Below, piece after piece: positions 8,801 to 17,162 of a DNA stretch of 64,000 nt. The position numbers were made by a program, and so were the translations under genes. Position 1 is the stretch's first letter. Each line of letters starts with the position of its first letter. Source of the stretch: Flavobacteriales bacterium (GTDB lineage Bacteria; Bacteroidota; Bacteroidia; Flavobacteriales_C; GCA-002722245); NCBI GenBank assembly GCA_002722245.1, contig PBLA01000019.1:62001-126000 (forward strand), given 5' to 3'. Below the pieces are notes generated by a model. That model was not told where the DNA came from and did not search any database. It worked only from the letters and a program-made list of their open reading frames with translations.

Positions 8801-8966
8801 TCCTCACAAATTAAAGCTTGAGAAACTTTAGGACAAATTGATTTAGGGAAAAGCTCAAAAAGGCCTATGGCGTGCCCGTAACTTCGGTTCGGCGGGATTA
8901 CAGAATCCTTTGGCATCTCTATGCATACTTATATGAGGGTTTCTTCAAGCGCCCAATTTGTGAGGA
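8801..8966 (+). ncRNA. ssrS: structured RNA, probable 6S RNA (6S-Flavo/Flavo-1-like)
   Basis: A 166 nt rod-like fold is visible. A perfect 12 bp closing helix pairs 8801-8812 (TCCTCACAAATT) with 8955-8966. A second helix pairs 8816-8826 (GCTTGAGAAAC) with 8939-8950, with one bulged base. An open internal bubble follows (about 8827-8858 opposite 8912-8938), and the apex has AAAGG/CCTTT (8859-8863/8907-8911), a UUCG-capped hairpin 8876-8892, and a hairpin 8895-8908. A long helix with a large central bubble is the architecture of 6S RNA, the RNA polymerase-binding promoter mimic. The C(UUCG)G loop fixes the plus strand as the transcript. No clear TAnnTTTG promoter or terminator was found. Confidence 0.55.
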
Positions 8967-9115
8967 TTTACCTTCCGGATTACAACTTTATATTCATGTG
9001 ATTCATCGTCTTAATCACCCCTTACATCTAAAACAACACAACACCACGTAACGACAGATTTATTCTGCCGTAAACTTAATTTACACCGCATTTACAAACA
9101 CATACCACCAACAAC

Positions 9116-9412
9116 ATGAACATTCCATTTAGCAAAACAAGCACAATTGAGAAGGAAAACATCACGAGTTTAGCCTTTGGCAACCATGATGTTTTAAGAG
9201 ATGAACAGCTCAAAATTCAACGAACAAGAAAGTTGAAAAGAGCTGAGAAGTTAGGCAATGCTTACAAATCTAAAACGAAGATCTTATTTAGAAGTATGAA
9301 AGGCCTATATCGAGTAGAAACCACTGTTTGGGCTACTACTGAACAATATGTTTCATTAAAGGGAGGCGTTTTGATTCCCATCCATTGTATTAAGAGTGTA
9401 GATTTTTATTAA
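9116..9412 (+). CDS. conserved small protein of unknown function
   Basis: 98 residues, basic, no signal peptide or membrane segment. The C-terminal block VETTVWATTEQYVSLKGGVLIPIHCI is a pattern I recall from short uncharacterised proteins of many Flavobacteriales and other Bacteroidota. The N-terminal half is a charged helix (RTRKLKRAEKLGNAYKS). The shape, a short beta-rich domain of about 60 residues ending in a CIKxVDF strand, hints at a small beta-barrel, but no function can be named. It stands alone between the 6S-like RNA and a bidirectional terminator shared with the HU gene. Confidence 0.75.
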   Translation: MNIPFSKTSTIEKENITSLAFGNHDVLRDEQLKIQRTRKLKRAEKLGNAYKSKTKILFRSMKGLYRVETTVWATTEQYVSLKGGVLIPIHCIKSVDFY

Positions 9413-9469
9413 AAAAAAATTGAAGTCTGTTTATTCTCAGTAAGTCGTTATAAAAACACATTGGGAGTA

Positions 9470-9507
9470 AAAAGAAAAAGTCGCATTATTGCGACTTTTT
9501 CTTTTTA
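9470..9507. terminator. bidirectional intrinsic terminator between the small protein gene and HU
   Basis: A perfect hairpin reads AAAAAGTCGCA-TTA-TTGCGACTTTTT with A-runs before and T-runs after, so it can end transcription from both the plus-strand small gene and the minus-strand HU gene. Confidence 0.85.
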
Positions 9508-9520
9508 GTGGAATATTATT

Positions 9521-9793
9521 TTAATTCAAGGATCCTGCTAATTCAGCGCCTGCCTTAAATTTCACCACCTTCTTGGCAGCAATCGTAATTTCTGCTCCTG
9601 TTTGTGGGTTTCTTCCTTTTCGTTCAGATCGTTGAGAAGTTGAAAAGGAACCAAATCCAACTAAAGCCACCTTATCTCCAGCTTTTAATGCATTTGTAGT
9701 AGTTGATACAAAAGCCTCTAGTGCTCTTTTTGCATCAGCTTTTGATAAACCTGATTCTTTGGCTACAGCTTCAATTAATTCTGCTTTGTTCAT
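9521..9793 (-). CDS. hup: HU family DNA-binding protein
   Basis: 90 residues from the ATG at 9793. The open frame extends 12 codons further upstream, but homologues start at [11 protein letters not shown], so this ATG is chosen. Sequence hallmarks are [15 protein letters not shown], the VGFGSF turn and the DNA-intercalating arm [12 protein letters not shown], followed by [10 protein letters not shown]. It is a histone-like dimer that bends DNA in the nucleoid. Single gene, ended by the strong hairpin at 9470-9507. Confidence 0.96.
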   Translation of the reverse strand: MNKAELIEAVAKESGLSKADAKRALEAFVSTTTNALKAGDKVALVGFGSFSTSQRSERKGRNPQTGAEITIAAKKVVKFKAGAELAGSLN

Positions 9794-9872
9794 ATTGTAT
9801 ATGTTTAAAAGATTTCTATTTGTAAACAAACTAAATATATAAGATTAGAATGCATTACCCTAAGCATAAAAT

Positions 9873-9900
9873 AAAAAAGAGCTTATTCAAGCTCTTTTTT
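9873..9900 (-). terminator. intrinsic terminator overlapping the end of the SRPBCC gene
   Basis: The minus strand reads AAAAAAGAGCTT-GAAT-AAGCTCTTTTTT. The 12 bp stem overlaps the last codons and the stop (9883-9885) of the SRPBCC gene, so it ends the DUF493-DUF2797-YbaB-SRPBCC run. Confidence 0.85.
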
Positions 9901-10392
9901 TAAATTGGCAATATCTTTTTTCATTCCTGCTTCAATATCTTCATCCGCTGCCAAACTTAAAATTTTACTTAAAGGATTCACACCGATACGCCAAATAATT
10001 TCATACTCTATTAGCGTTGCTTTTTCTTTCGACTTTGCTTTCATCTTATACAAAGCCATGTTTTCACCTTCTTTAAAATAAGACAGTTCTAAACCTTTCG
10101 CATTATCAAAACAAGCATATTTAAATTGATGTAAATTCCCATCAAACCCCTCATATTGCACTCCTTTTGAATCAGGTAAATAATCAATCTCAAACGCATC
10201 TCCCCCTTCAATAAATTTCTTAAAGTTTTTAGGCGATTTAATAAATGCATAAACAGAATCTGCCGAAGCATTTATCACATACGTTTTATTTACTCGGACT
10301 TCACTTCCGGCAAAAAAAGAAATCACAAACAAAATTAATGTAGCGGATACAATGGCAACTAAAACACCCTTAATATGTTGTTTAACAGTCAT
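9883..10392 (-). CDS. SRPBCC (START-like) family protein, membrane anchored
   Basis: 169 residues. A hydrophobic segment at about 8-28 (VLVAIVSATLILFVISFFAG) anchors the protein or acts as an uncleaved signal. The rest has the polyketide cyclase/START pattern: VNKTYVINASADSVYAFIKSPKNF at the start of the helix-grip fold and a closing long helix at the C-terminus. Such domains bind hydrophobic ligands; no ligand can be proposed. It follows the YbaB gene after 1 nt and is the last gene of its run; its final codons form part of the terminator hairpin. Confidence 0.82.
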   Translation of the reverse strand: MTVKQHIKGVLVAIVSATLILFVISFFAGSEVRVNKTYVINASADSVYAFIKSPKNFKKFIEGGDAFEIDYLPDSKGVQYEGFDGNLHQFKYACFDNAKGLELSYFKEGENMALYKMKAKSKEKATLIEYEIIWRIGVNPLSKILSLAADEDIEAGMKKDIANLKKELE

Positions 10393-10393
10393 A

Positions 10394-10696
10394 CTATAAC
10401 CCTGGAATATTAGGTAACATTCCTTTCATAGCAGAAGCGCCTTCTGACTGAGCAACCTTATCTGCACTTTCCAATCCTCTATTTAATGCCAGCAAGAGTA
10501 AATCCTCTATTTGTTCCTTATCTCGATCGTCAATGATCATTTGAGGAATATCTATTGCTGTGACTACTTTATTCCCGTTAACAACAACTTTTACACCTTG
10601 GGCTTCTCCAACAACCGAAATAGCGTCTAGTTTATCTTTTACTTCTTCCATTTTTTGCTGCGCTTCCTGCAGCTTGCCCATCATATCTCCAAACAT
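10394..10696 (-). CDS. ybaB: YbaB/EbfC family nucleoid-associated protein
   Basis: 100 residues from the ATG at 10696. The frame is open for 19 more codons, but those overlap the upstream DUF2797 gene and homologues begin MFGDMMGKLQEAQQKMEE. The Gln/Glu-rich helical N-terminus, the central VVVNGNKVVTAIDI strands and the DLLLLALNRGLESADK helix are typical of this DNA-binding dimer. In many bacteria ybaB sits beside dnaX-recR; here it instead follows DUF493 and DUF2797 genes. Only 1 nt separates it from the DUF2797 stop. Confidence 0.93.
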   Translation of the reverse strand: MFGDMMGKLQEAQQKMEEVKDKLDAISVVGEAQGVKVVVNGNKVVTAIDIPQMIIDDRDKEQIEDLLLLALNRGLESADKVAQSEGASAMKGMLPNIPGL

Positions 10697-10697
10697 A

Positions 10698-11534
10698 TTA
10701 AAAAAGTGTTTTTTGTTCCACTTTTGTTGGCGCATCACCAACAGTAAGCTCAATATTATATCCTGTAAATTTACGAAGATTAATCACTTCTCCACCTTCA
10801 AAAATCAGGTATTGTCCCCTTATTCCCTTTAACACACCTCCAACCTCTGGTGTTTTATCAAAATTTAAACTTTTCACCTTAGAAGGATATTCATGAATGG
10901 GGTATTCCAACTCATAAACTTCATCATCATCATCAATAAAGTTTTGCAACTCTTCCGGTAAATATTCAATTAATTCATCTTTTGTATCCAATAAATCAAT
11001 GTCAGCATTACGCTCATCTTTCAACATTCTTTGCCAATTGGTTTTGTCTGAGACATATTCTTTAAGCGCAACCTCAACAAGTCCAGAAGTATATCGATCA
11101 GGGACTTCAGCAAGTTTAATTGTTTTCCATGCGCCCTGATCAATCCAACGAGTAAATTCATTTCCACGTCTAGTAATTCCAACTTTTACACCAGAAGTAA
11201 GCGCTAAATATACTGTATGCGGTATCACATGATTTTTTAATTCCCATTCTACGTCTCTACCTTTTCCCTCATGACCTCTACAAAGCTCAGGTCGTATGAT
11301 GCATTCTGAATTTTCAGGAGCCGTCATGAAACACGGATAACAAAACCCAGTCCCGAAAGTTTTATTAATTGAGGAATTGCATACCGAACAATTTATTTGA
11401 CCAACAAATTTTAACGAGATTTCTTTACCAATCAATGTGTTCATATGAAGATCTCCAACATTCGTAGACATCCAGTAATTGATGGGGCGGTTATACTCCA
11501 CCTTCATTTTAGTTAATTGAGCAAAATATACCAT
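10698..11534 (-). CDS. DUF2797 domain protein
   Basis: 278 residues. The N-terminal half has two CxxC pairs (CSVCNSS near 49 and CYPCFM near 65) and a third cysteine region (ECIIRPELCRGH), which suggest a zinc or metal site. This is followed by VYLALTSGVKVGITR and RWIDQGAWKTIKLAEVPDR, the hallmark of the DUF2797 family, in which the VKVGITR segment resembles GIY-YIG nuclease strands. The biochemical role is unknown. It overlaps the DUF493 stop by one base, so the two are translationally coupled. Confidence 0.85.
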   Translation of the reverse strand: MVYFAQLTKMKVEYNRPINYWMSTNVGDLHMNTLIGKEISLKFVGQINCSVCNSSINKTFGTGFCYPCFMTAPENSECIIRPELCRGHEGKGRDVEWELKNHVIPHTVYLALTSGVKVGITRRGNEFTRWIDQGAWKTIKLAEVPDRYTSGLVEVALKEYVSDKTNWQRMLKDERNADIDLLDTKDELIEYLPEELQNFIDDDDEVYELEYPIHEYPSKVKSLNFDKTPEVGGVLKGIRGQYLIFEGGEVINLRKFTGYNIELTVGDAPTKVEQKTLF

Positions 11535-11788
11535 TACAAGGAAATTAAGCCTTTTATATGAGAAAGAGATTTATAACGATCAATGATTTCATCCGCACTC
11601 AGAGCCATGATTACCGCTGTTAAACTTATATATTTCCCTTTACTGGATGGTTTCGTTTTTACTTCAGCATCTTCAAAATAAGGTTTCAATTCAGCCAAAT
11701 TTTCTTCTAAAGTGATAAACTTAAACATGTATTTGCATGGAAATTTTTGTTCTGCAAGCTTCTTTCTTAACCCTTCATACTTATCCAT
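11534..11788 (-). CDS. DUF493 family protein (YbeD-like)
   Basis: 84 residues, matching the short ACT-like DUF493/YbeD family: FPCKYMFKFIT at the start, a central SSKGKYISLTAVI strand, and a DEIIDRYKSLSHIKGLISL tail. The family is a small regulatory-looking ferredoxin-like fold with no fixed function. First gene of the operon ending at the hairpin at 9873-9900. Confidence 0.85.
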   Translation of the reverse strand: MDKYEGLRKKLAEQKFPCKYMFKFITLEENLAELKPYFEDAEVKTKPSSKGKYISLTAVIMALSADEIIDRYKSLSHIKGLISL

Positions 11789-11869
11789 TATCTATATTTT
11801 TCTGCAAAATTAAGCTTAAAATATAAGTATATCAATTAATGGGATCCGCAAAAGTGAAATGTAAACGCA

Positions 11870-13963
11870 TTAATCAAAATGATTCATTACTTTCCAAAAT
11901 GATTTTAAATCGTAGTTTTTAAACGATTTAGAAACAACAACATCAATGGGACTTTTTTCTGAAAAACCAGATCTAACCTCCTTCATAAACTCTTTGCCCG
12001 TGTAAAAGCACAGCGCTCCTTCTTTTATTAAAATAATCACGAAATCAAGATTTGGCCGCACCTCTATCCCACTGCCGAATTCACCATTAAAAACAGTTAA
12101 TTTTCTAACAGTTGGATAATACACCAAAACCTTAGTTGGAAATTCATTACCTGAACTTTGTTTGAAATTAAGCAGAAATTTACCTATCACAGGATTTATA
12201 ATATTCTTAGACGAAGAAACTTCTGACTTTTTATAGTTGATATATCGTACTTTACAACTTTCTTTTAAATTCAGTAAATTAAATTCCAAGGTATCTAATG
12301 GAATATGATTCTTATTAATATGAAATTCGCGGTAATCTAGCCAGCCTTTTCGATTAAATGATTTTTCAAAGTCACACATATAAGAACGAAGACGAGACCA
12401 ATTTTTATTCGCTATTTTTTGTTTCCGTAGCTCATTCTTTATCTTTTGTCGTTCAATCTCCTTATTAAAACGATGCGATCTTAAATCCAACCTTTTCTCA
12501 TACATCTGGAATTTTTTAGCGTATTGAAGTTTGGCGTGTTTTAAGCTCGATTGTGGATTTACATATCGAGGATAGGCTGGAATCTTTTCCGTAAAATCCC
12601 CCTTTAAAACAACAAAAAATGTTTCATTAACCGCATCAAATTCCAAAAAGACATCTTTCCAATTTCTCTTTTGCACATATGCTTTATTAAAATCTTTCTT
12701 ATTCTTATCTCCTACATATACCCATAACATACCGTTAAATGCTTTTAACTCAGGATACAAATTTCCATCCGGACATATGCTAAATGCTATTTCACCTTTT
12801 TTTATTTTATATCGTGGATAATGAACATTCGTTGACTTCAGCATCCATTTCCTATGCAGCATCAAGGGAACTCCTTCGTATCGTCCATCCGCAAGAACCT
12901 TTTCATTATAGCTATACTTCACACTATTTAAGCGTTCATAAAACCCAAGAGAATCAATATTTGTGTAATTATTTTTCCCTAAAAACAACCCATTATATTG
13001 TTTAATAGCTAAGTCACACTCTCCCCCTTCCAATTGAACCACACTAAAGTCTTTTCCCTCAATACTTGGTGCCAATTCTTTGATATTATCTTCCATCCCT
13101 CCTTCCATTTCTTTTTTCTTAATAATCGCATTAGGAAAAACAGACTGAATTTCATTAAGCTCGTCATCCTTCACATCATCAAAGGATAAATACTTAATAT
13201 TTAAGCCTTTAAGCTTTGACAACTCCTCATTTACGTTTAAAAAAATATTTTCTTCTGATTTAAATGTTTCAAGCTTTTTAAGAGACTTTATATCATCTGG
13301 TAATTCAGAAATGAAGTTTTTACGAATATCCAATACCTTTAGCTCGCTTAACTCCTTTATTTCAGCAGGAATATCAGATAAACTATTTAAAGGAATAGAA
13401 AGCTCTTCGATATCTGTCTCTTTTAAGGACGCAACAAGGCTTTTGTAATCCAATCCTTCGTTCCCCGAAATATGGAGTTGTTTTAATCCTTTTATTTTCT
13501 TGAACGAATGCGGAATCTCTCTGAGTTTATTATCAACCAATGATATTTTTTGAAGACTGTCCAATCCTGACAATTTTTTGAATAAGTCATCATAATCCAA
13601 TTGCCTATTTCCCACCACTGAGATCACCCTAAGTTGTTTATTTTGCTTAATCGTCTTTGGAAGTTTCTTAAGGCCATCATTGTAAAATAATTCAATCCCT
13701 TTTAATCGCACGCAATGCTCTAAAATACTGAACAACTTTACCCAATGCGGTCCTTCAATAAATCCTTTTATACGAATGTATTCTAATTGATCACACTGAT
13801 TCATTAGTGAATCCAATTGACGCACATCATCTGAAGTAGCATAGATTGATAGCATGGAGGCTTCCTCGCATGTGGTTGTTTTCTCAAGTTGAATATAATG
13901 CTGCGAGAAACAAAAAGACGAGATAAAAAGCAGTGGAAGAAATAAAAATTTTACTTTTGACAT
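11870..13963 (-). CDS. secreted leucine-rich-repeat protein
   Basis: About 697 residues from the ATG at 13963, which gives the signal peptide MSKVKFLFLPLLFISSFCFS; the open frame has a further 32 upstream codons without a signal-like start. Residues about 60-290 hold roughly nine leucine-rich repeats (LKQLHISGNEGLDYKSL, LSELKVLDIRKNFISELPDDI). The remaining 400 residues contain aromatic and lysine-rich beta sequence and a highly charged helix near 510-560 (RSHRFNKEIERQKIKNELRKQKI). No T9SS sorting domain is visible at the C-terminus. It is divergent from the ECF sigma factor gene, with 115 nt between starts, and may be controlled with it. Confidence 0.7.
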   Translation of the reverse strand: MSKVKFLFLPLLFISSFCFSQHYIQLEKTTTCEEASMLSIYATSDDVRQLDSLMNQCDQLEYIRIKGFIEGPHWVKLFSILEHCVRLKGIELFYNDGLKKLPKTIKQNKQLRVISVVGNRQLDYDDLFKKLSGLDSLQKISLVDNKLREIPHSFKKIKGLKQLHISGNEGLDYKSLVASLKETDIEELSIPLNSLSDIPAEIKELSELKVLDIRKNFISELPDDIKSLKKLETFKSEENIFLNVNEELSKLKGLNIKYLSFDDVKDDELNEIQSVFPNAIIKKKEMEGGMEDNIKELAPSIEGKDFSVVQLEGGECDLAIKQYNGLFLGKNNYTNIDSLGFYERLNSVKYSYNEKVLADGRYEGVPLMLHRKWMLKSTNVHYPRYKIKKGEIAFSICPDGNLYPELKAFNGMLWVYVGDKNKKDFNKAYVQKRNWKDVFLEFDAVNETFFVVLKGDFTEKIPAYPRYVNPQSSLKHAKLQYAKKFQMYEKRLDLRSHRFNKEIERQKIKNELRKQKIANKNWSRLRSYMCDFEKSFNRKGWLDYREFHINKNHIPLDTLEFNLLNLKESCKVRYINYKKSEVSSSKNIINPVIGKFLLNFKQSSGNEFPTKVLVYYPTVRKLTVFNGEFGSGIEVRPNLDFVIILIKEGALCFYTGKEFMKEVRSGFSEKSPIDVVVSKSFKNYDLKSFWKVMNHFD

Positions 13964-14078
13964 GCAACTGAATATCTTTAACAAGTATAATGAGTTTTTC
14001 ACAATTAGATACATTTTTTTTGTAACCAAACGATCTTTTAGAATTCTCTTATAGAGCACGAATAATTTAATCTAAACT

Positions 14079-14630
14079 TTGCTAAAAAAACAAGAAAAAA
14101 TAACAGAAGAAAAACTGATTCTTTTAGCTAAAAAAGATCGGAAAAATTTTCAGCTGCTATACAATAAATACTTTGAACGACTATACCTCTTCTTGTTAAG
14201 AAGAGCTGAACATGAAGATTTAGCCCAAGAACTCACTCAACAGACATTTATCAAAGCAATGCTGAATATTGATAAGTTTGAATTCAAAGGTTTTCCCTTT
14301 TCTTCCTGGTTATACAGAATAGGACTCAATGAATTAAACCTGCACTATAGAGAATCAAAAAAGAAGCGATGCGTGAGTATTGAAAGTACTGCATTGCCGG
14401 AATTAGCAGAAGAGATCCCTGAGGAACAAAATTTAGTTGTCACGAATGAAAACCTAATAAAAGCGTTTAACGTTTTATCAGAAGGTGAGATCACTTTAGT
14501 TGAAATGAAATATTTTGAAAAAAGATCACATCAGGAAATCAGTGAAATTTTAGGAATCACAGTGGCTAATGCGAAGGTAAAGCTTCATCGGGTAATAAAA
14601 AAAATGAAAGAATATATGCTGCATGTATAA
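14079..14630 (+). CDS. ECF-type RNA polymerase sigma factor
   Basis: 183 residues. Region 2 reads FQLLYNKYFERLYLFLLRRA, then EDLAQELTQQTFIKAML and the region 2.4 part FSSWLYRIGLNELNLHYR. After a linker, region 4 is GEITLVEMKYFEKRSHQEISEILGITVANAKVKLHRVIKKM with a helix-turn-helix. This is a group 4 (ECF) sigma factor. The frame starts at a TTG; no in-frame ATG precedes region 2, so the start is TTG at 14079. It overlaps or abuts the small membrane protein gene that follows, which sits where an anti-sigma factor is usually found. Confidence 0.9.
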   Translation: MLKKQEKITEEKLILLAKKDRKNFQLLYNKYFERLYLFLLRRAEHEDLAQELTQQTFIKAMLNIDKFEFKGFPFSSWLYRIGLNELNLHYRESKKKRCVSIESTALPELAEEIPEEQNLVVTNENLIKAFNVLSEGEITLVEMKYFEKRSHQEISEILGITVANAKVKLHRVIKKMKEYMLHV

Positions 14631-14646
14631 ATGCACAATAAATACA

Positions 14647-14964
14647 ATGAGCGAGGATAATAAATACAATATAAAGGTAAATCGCAAAACACCATCAAGT
14701 GAAGAAATTCAAAAAAAGATGAATTTTGAAGGGGCTTATAAAGCCTATACGCATAAGGCGTACAGAACACCATGGAGTAGATTTCAAAGACACGATCCTA
14801 AAAACAGAAAGGCTTCTATGTTTATTATACTTGCAATTGTTGTAGGCACGTTAGTCTTTTTGGATTTAGGTGAAAAACCTATTCAACAGGACGATGTGCC
14901 ACCAGCAGTACCAACTCAACAGCAAGATTCAATACAAACTCCTCAAAAGAAAACAAATAATTAA
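14647..14964 (+). CDS. small single-span membrane protein, possible sigma-factor partner
   Basis: 105 residues from the ATG at 14647 (an ATG at 14623 inside the sigma gene is an alternative start and gives 113). The N-terminal 60 residues are basic and would face the cytoplasm, with KKMNFEGAYKAYTHKAYRTPW; one hydrophobic helix (MFIILAIVVGTLVFLDL) spans about 62-78, and the tail is Pro/Gln-rich. No zinc-binding anti-sigma HxxxCxxC motif is present. Position directly after the ECF sigma gene suggests a partner or anti-sigma role; this is inference from context only. Followed by a hairpin terminator. Confidence 0.6.
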   Translation: MSEDNKYNIKVNRKTPSSEEIQKKMNFEGAYKAYTHKAYRTPWSRFQRHDPKNRKASMFIILAIVVGTLVFLDLGEKPIQQDDVPPAVPTQQQDSIQTPQKKTNN

Positions 14965-14985
14965 CCCCTCATAAAGAGGGGTTAA
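14961..14985. terminator. hairpin terminator after the ECF sigma operon
   Basis: TTAACCCCTC-ATAAA-GAGGGGTTAA is a perfect 10 bp stem between the convergent sigma-operon and OmpA genes. The T-run is weak, so efficiency is uncertain. Confidence 0.6.
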
Positions 14986-15013
14986 CATGAATAAATTTAA
15001 TTAGAGAATTCTA

Positions 15014-17056
15014 CTACAGAAGAATTTTAATTTCAACTCTACGGTTAGCCGTTCTTCCTGTTTCTGAATCATTATCACCAATTGGCTCTGTATCTCCCAT
15101 ATAGTGAACCTTTAATAAAGAAGGTTTTACACCATTCTCTTTTAAAAAGTCCATAACTAGATCAGCTAACAATTTACTTTTCACATTGGCATCTTCACTC
15201 TCTTCAAAGTGACCAGAAATATCAAGTTTAATGGAAGGGGCTTTTTCACATTGCTTTATAAACATCTCTAAAATATTCTTTGAAAAATCGTTTATTTCAA
15301 ACCCTGTTTCCGTGGCATTAAATGCGATGTATTGTGTAGAGAAGAGATCTTTACTCACCACTTCAAAAGATTCAAGACGCTTAATTTCAAGATTTAACTC
15401 CACCGTATGGGTTTGGGTTGTTTTTTTTGTCTTTTTTCTTCTTGATGATTTTCTTTTGGATGGTTTTTTTACAGGGACCGTAATTGTGATTTCTTTTGTA
15501 AAACTCTTGTATCCCTCTTTTTCCACATTAATAATGTATGTTTTATTTCCTACCAACGTATTGAAGTATGAACCTTCATCATCACTGGAGAAAACTTCTG
15601 CATTACCCTGCCCCTTCTCTTGGATAGAGATATTTACCTTCATTGGTAACCCCGTTAACGCATCAGTTACTTTCCCTTTTAATATTGACAGTACAGCACT
15701 TTCACCTGTAAAAACATTATAATGCTTCATATCTACCTCGTAGATATCATAATCCTTCTTATCAATGTCTCGGTCAGCAGCTAGCCATCCAACTTTTCCA
15801 TCGGTACTTACCGAAAATTCTCGTTCATTAAACTGCGTATTAATTGGATACCCCAAATTTTCCGGTATTGTCCATTTACCATCTACAAGTTCTGTTTTAT
15901 AGATGTCAAATCCTCCAAAGCTTTTTTCATTATATCCATCGGATGCGAAAAACAATGTTTTTCCATTAGGGTGAATAAAGATATTACGCTCATCAAACGG
16001 AGTATTGACTGTGGGACCCAAATTTTTAGGCGCTCCCCAAGATCCATCTTCTTGCTTTTCAGCAACCCAAATATCCCATCCACCTTGAGCTCCTCTTCCT
16101 CCAATCACACCACTTCGAGAACTAACAAAAAACAACTTCTTACCATCGGGAGTTGCAGAAGGACATCCTTCATACGAAGTTGTATTTATACCTTCAATTA
16201 ACTTTGGTGCAGACCATCTTCCTGTTGCACCTTTTTTTGAATAATAAATATCTCCTCCACCGGTAGGTGATAAAAGTTTTTTATTTTCTTCTGCAGAATT
16301 GCGATACACATAAATCCCTGTTCCATCTCCAGAAACACTTCCATTCGCATCATAGTCATCTGAATTTAATGCCCCTTCTATCGGTTTTGCTTCACTCCAT
16401 TCTTCCTCTTGAGCTTTCCAGTTTGAAACATAAACATCGGACTTATAATCCCCCGTTGCAGTTAAAATCCCTCCTTTACTGTCCTCTCTACCCGATGTAA
16501 ACATAAATGTTTTTCCATCAGCCGAAACAGCAGGATGATAATCATTATATTTTGAATTAATTGAATCCCCTAGGTTTTCTACTAAGGCAGAAACAGGCTT
16601 TTCTTTATGCTCAATCGCATAATTACACATTGCCATTAATCCTTGAATATTAAAATATGCGATATCACTTCCCTTTCCTTTGTTGGAGAATTCTGTAAAT
16701 AATTTTAAGGCTTCATCGTATTGACCAAGCTTCACTCGGGTCATACCATAACCAAAATAGTAATCATAGTGCTTCTTTTTCAAAGAACCTGCTTGAACAG
16801 CTTCAAAATAATCCAACCCATCCTTGAATTCCTTCAAATAATAATGGCACATCCCAATCCTGTAATTAATCAAAGCATTGGTAAGGTGTTTATTATAAAT
16901 GGATTTGTACGCCTGTAATGCGCTTTCATAATCTTGCATTGAGTATGCGGTTGCCGCTTCGCTCAATTTGATTTTTTCTTTCGCTGAGAAACTCTGAGCT
17001 ACACTATTAAAACCAAAGAAAAAAACCAATAAAACAATACCTAAAACTCTTTCCAT
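15014..17056 (-). CDS. outer-membrane OmpA/PD40/TPR protein
   Basis: 681 residues from the ATG at 17056, which gives the signal peptide MERVLGIVLLVFFFGFNSVAQ; the frame opens 7 codons earlier. In order: TPR-like helices at about 30-140, a PD40/WD40-like beta-propeller at 170-440 (repeats such as DGKTLFFASDGYNEKSFGGFDIY), a carboxypeptidase-regulatory-like beta domain near 450-530, a very basic linker (KKPSKRKSSRRKKTKK), and an OmpA-like peptidoglycan-binding domain ending GRTANRRVEI. This architecture is common in Bacteroidota outer-membrane proteins near T9SS or gliding genes. It is monocistronic. Confidence 0.88.
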   Translation of the reverse strand: MERVLGIVLLVFFFGFNSVAQSFSAKEKIKLSEAATAYSMQDYESALQAYKSIYNKHLTNALINYRIGMCHYYLKEFKDGLDYFEAVQAGSLKKKHYDYYFGYGMTRVKLGQYDEALKLFTEFSNKGKGSDIAYFNIQGLMAMCNYAIEHKEKPVSALVENLGDSINSKYNDYHPAVSADGKTFMFTSGREDSKGGILTATGDYKSDVYVSNWKAQEEEWSEAKPIEGALNSDDYDANGSVSGDGTGIYVYRNSAEENKKLLSPTGGGDIYYSKKGATGRWSAPKLIEGINTTSYEGCPSATPDGKKLFFVSSRSGVIGGRGAQGGWDIWVAEKQEDGSWGAPKNLGPTVNTPFDERNIFIHPNGKTLFFASDGYNEKSFGGFDIYKTELVDGKWTIPENLGYPINTQFNEREFSVSTDGKVGWLAADRDIDKKDYDIYEVDMKHYNVFTGESAVLSILKGKVTDALTGLPMKVNISIQEKGQGNAEVFSSDDEGSYFNTLVGNKTYIINVEKEGYKSFTKEITITVPVKKPSKRKSSRRKKTKKTTQTHTVELNLEIKRLESFEVVSKDLFSTQYIAFNATETGFEINDFSKNILEMFIKQCEKAPSIKLDISGHFEESEDANVKSKLLADLVMDFLKENGVKPSLLKVHYMGDTEPIGDNDSETGRTANRRVEIKILL

Positions 17057-17162
17057 ATTACACATTTTAAATGCCAATTCGAGGCCTTGGAAAACTAATT
17101 TTGCTAAATGACAAAAATAAAAAAATTGATGACTTATGAAAGGAAAAACTATGCCAATTTTA

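Noticed and set aside
15231-15722. 163-residue plus-strand frame inside the OmpA/PD40 gene
   Set aside because: Antisense shadow of the strongly supported OmpA-type gene.
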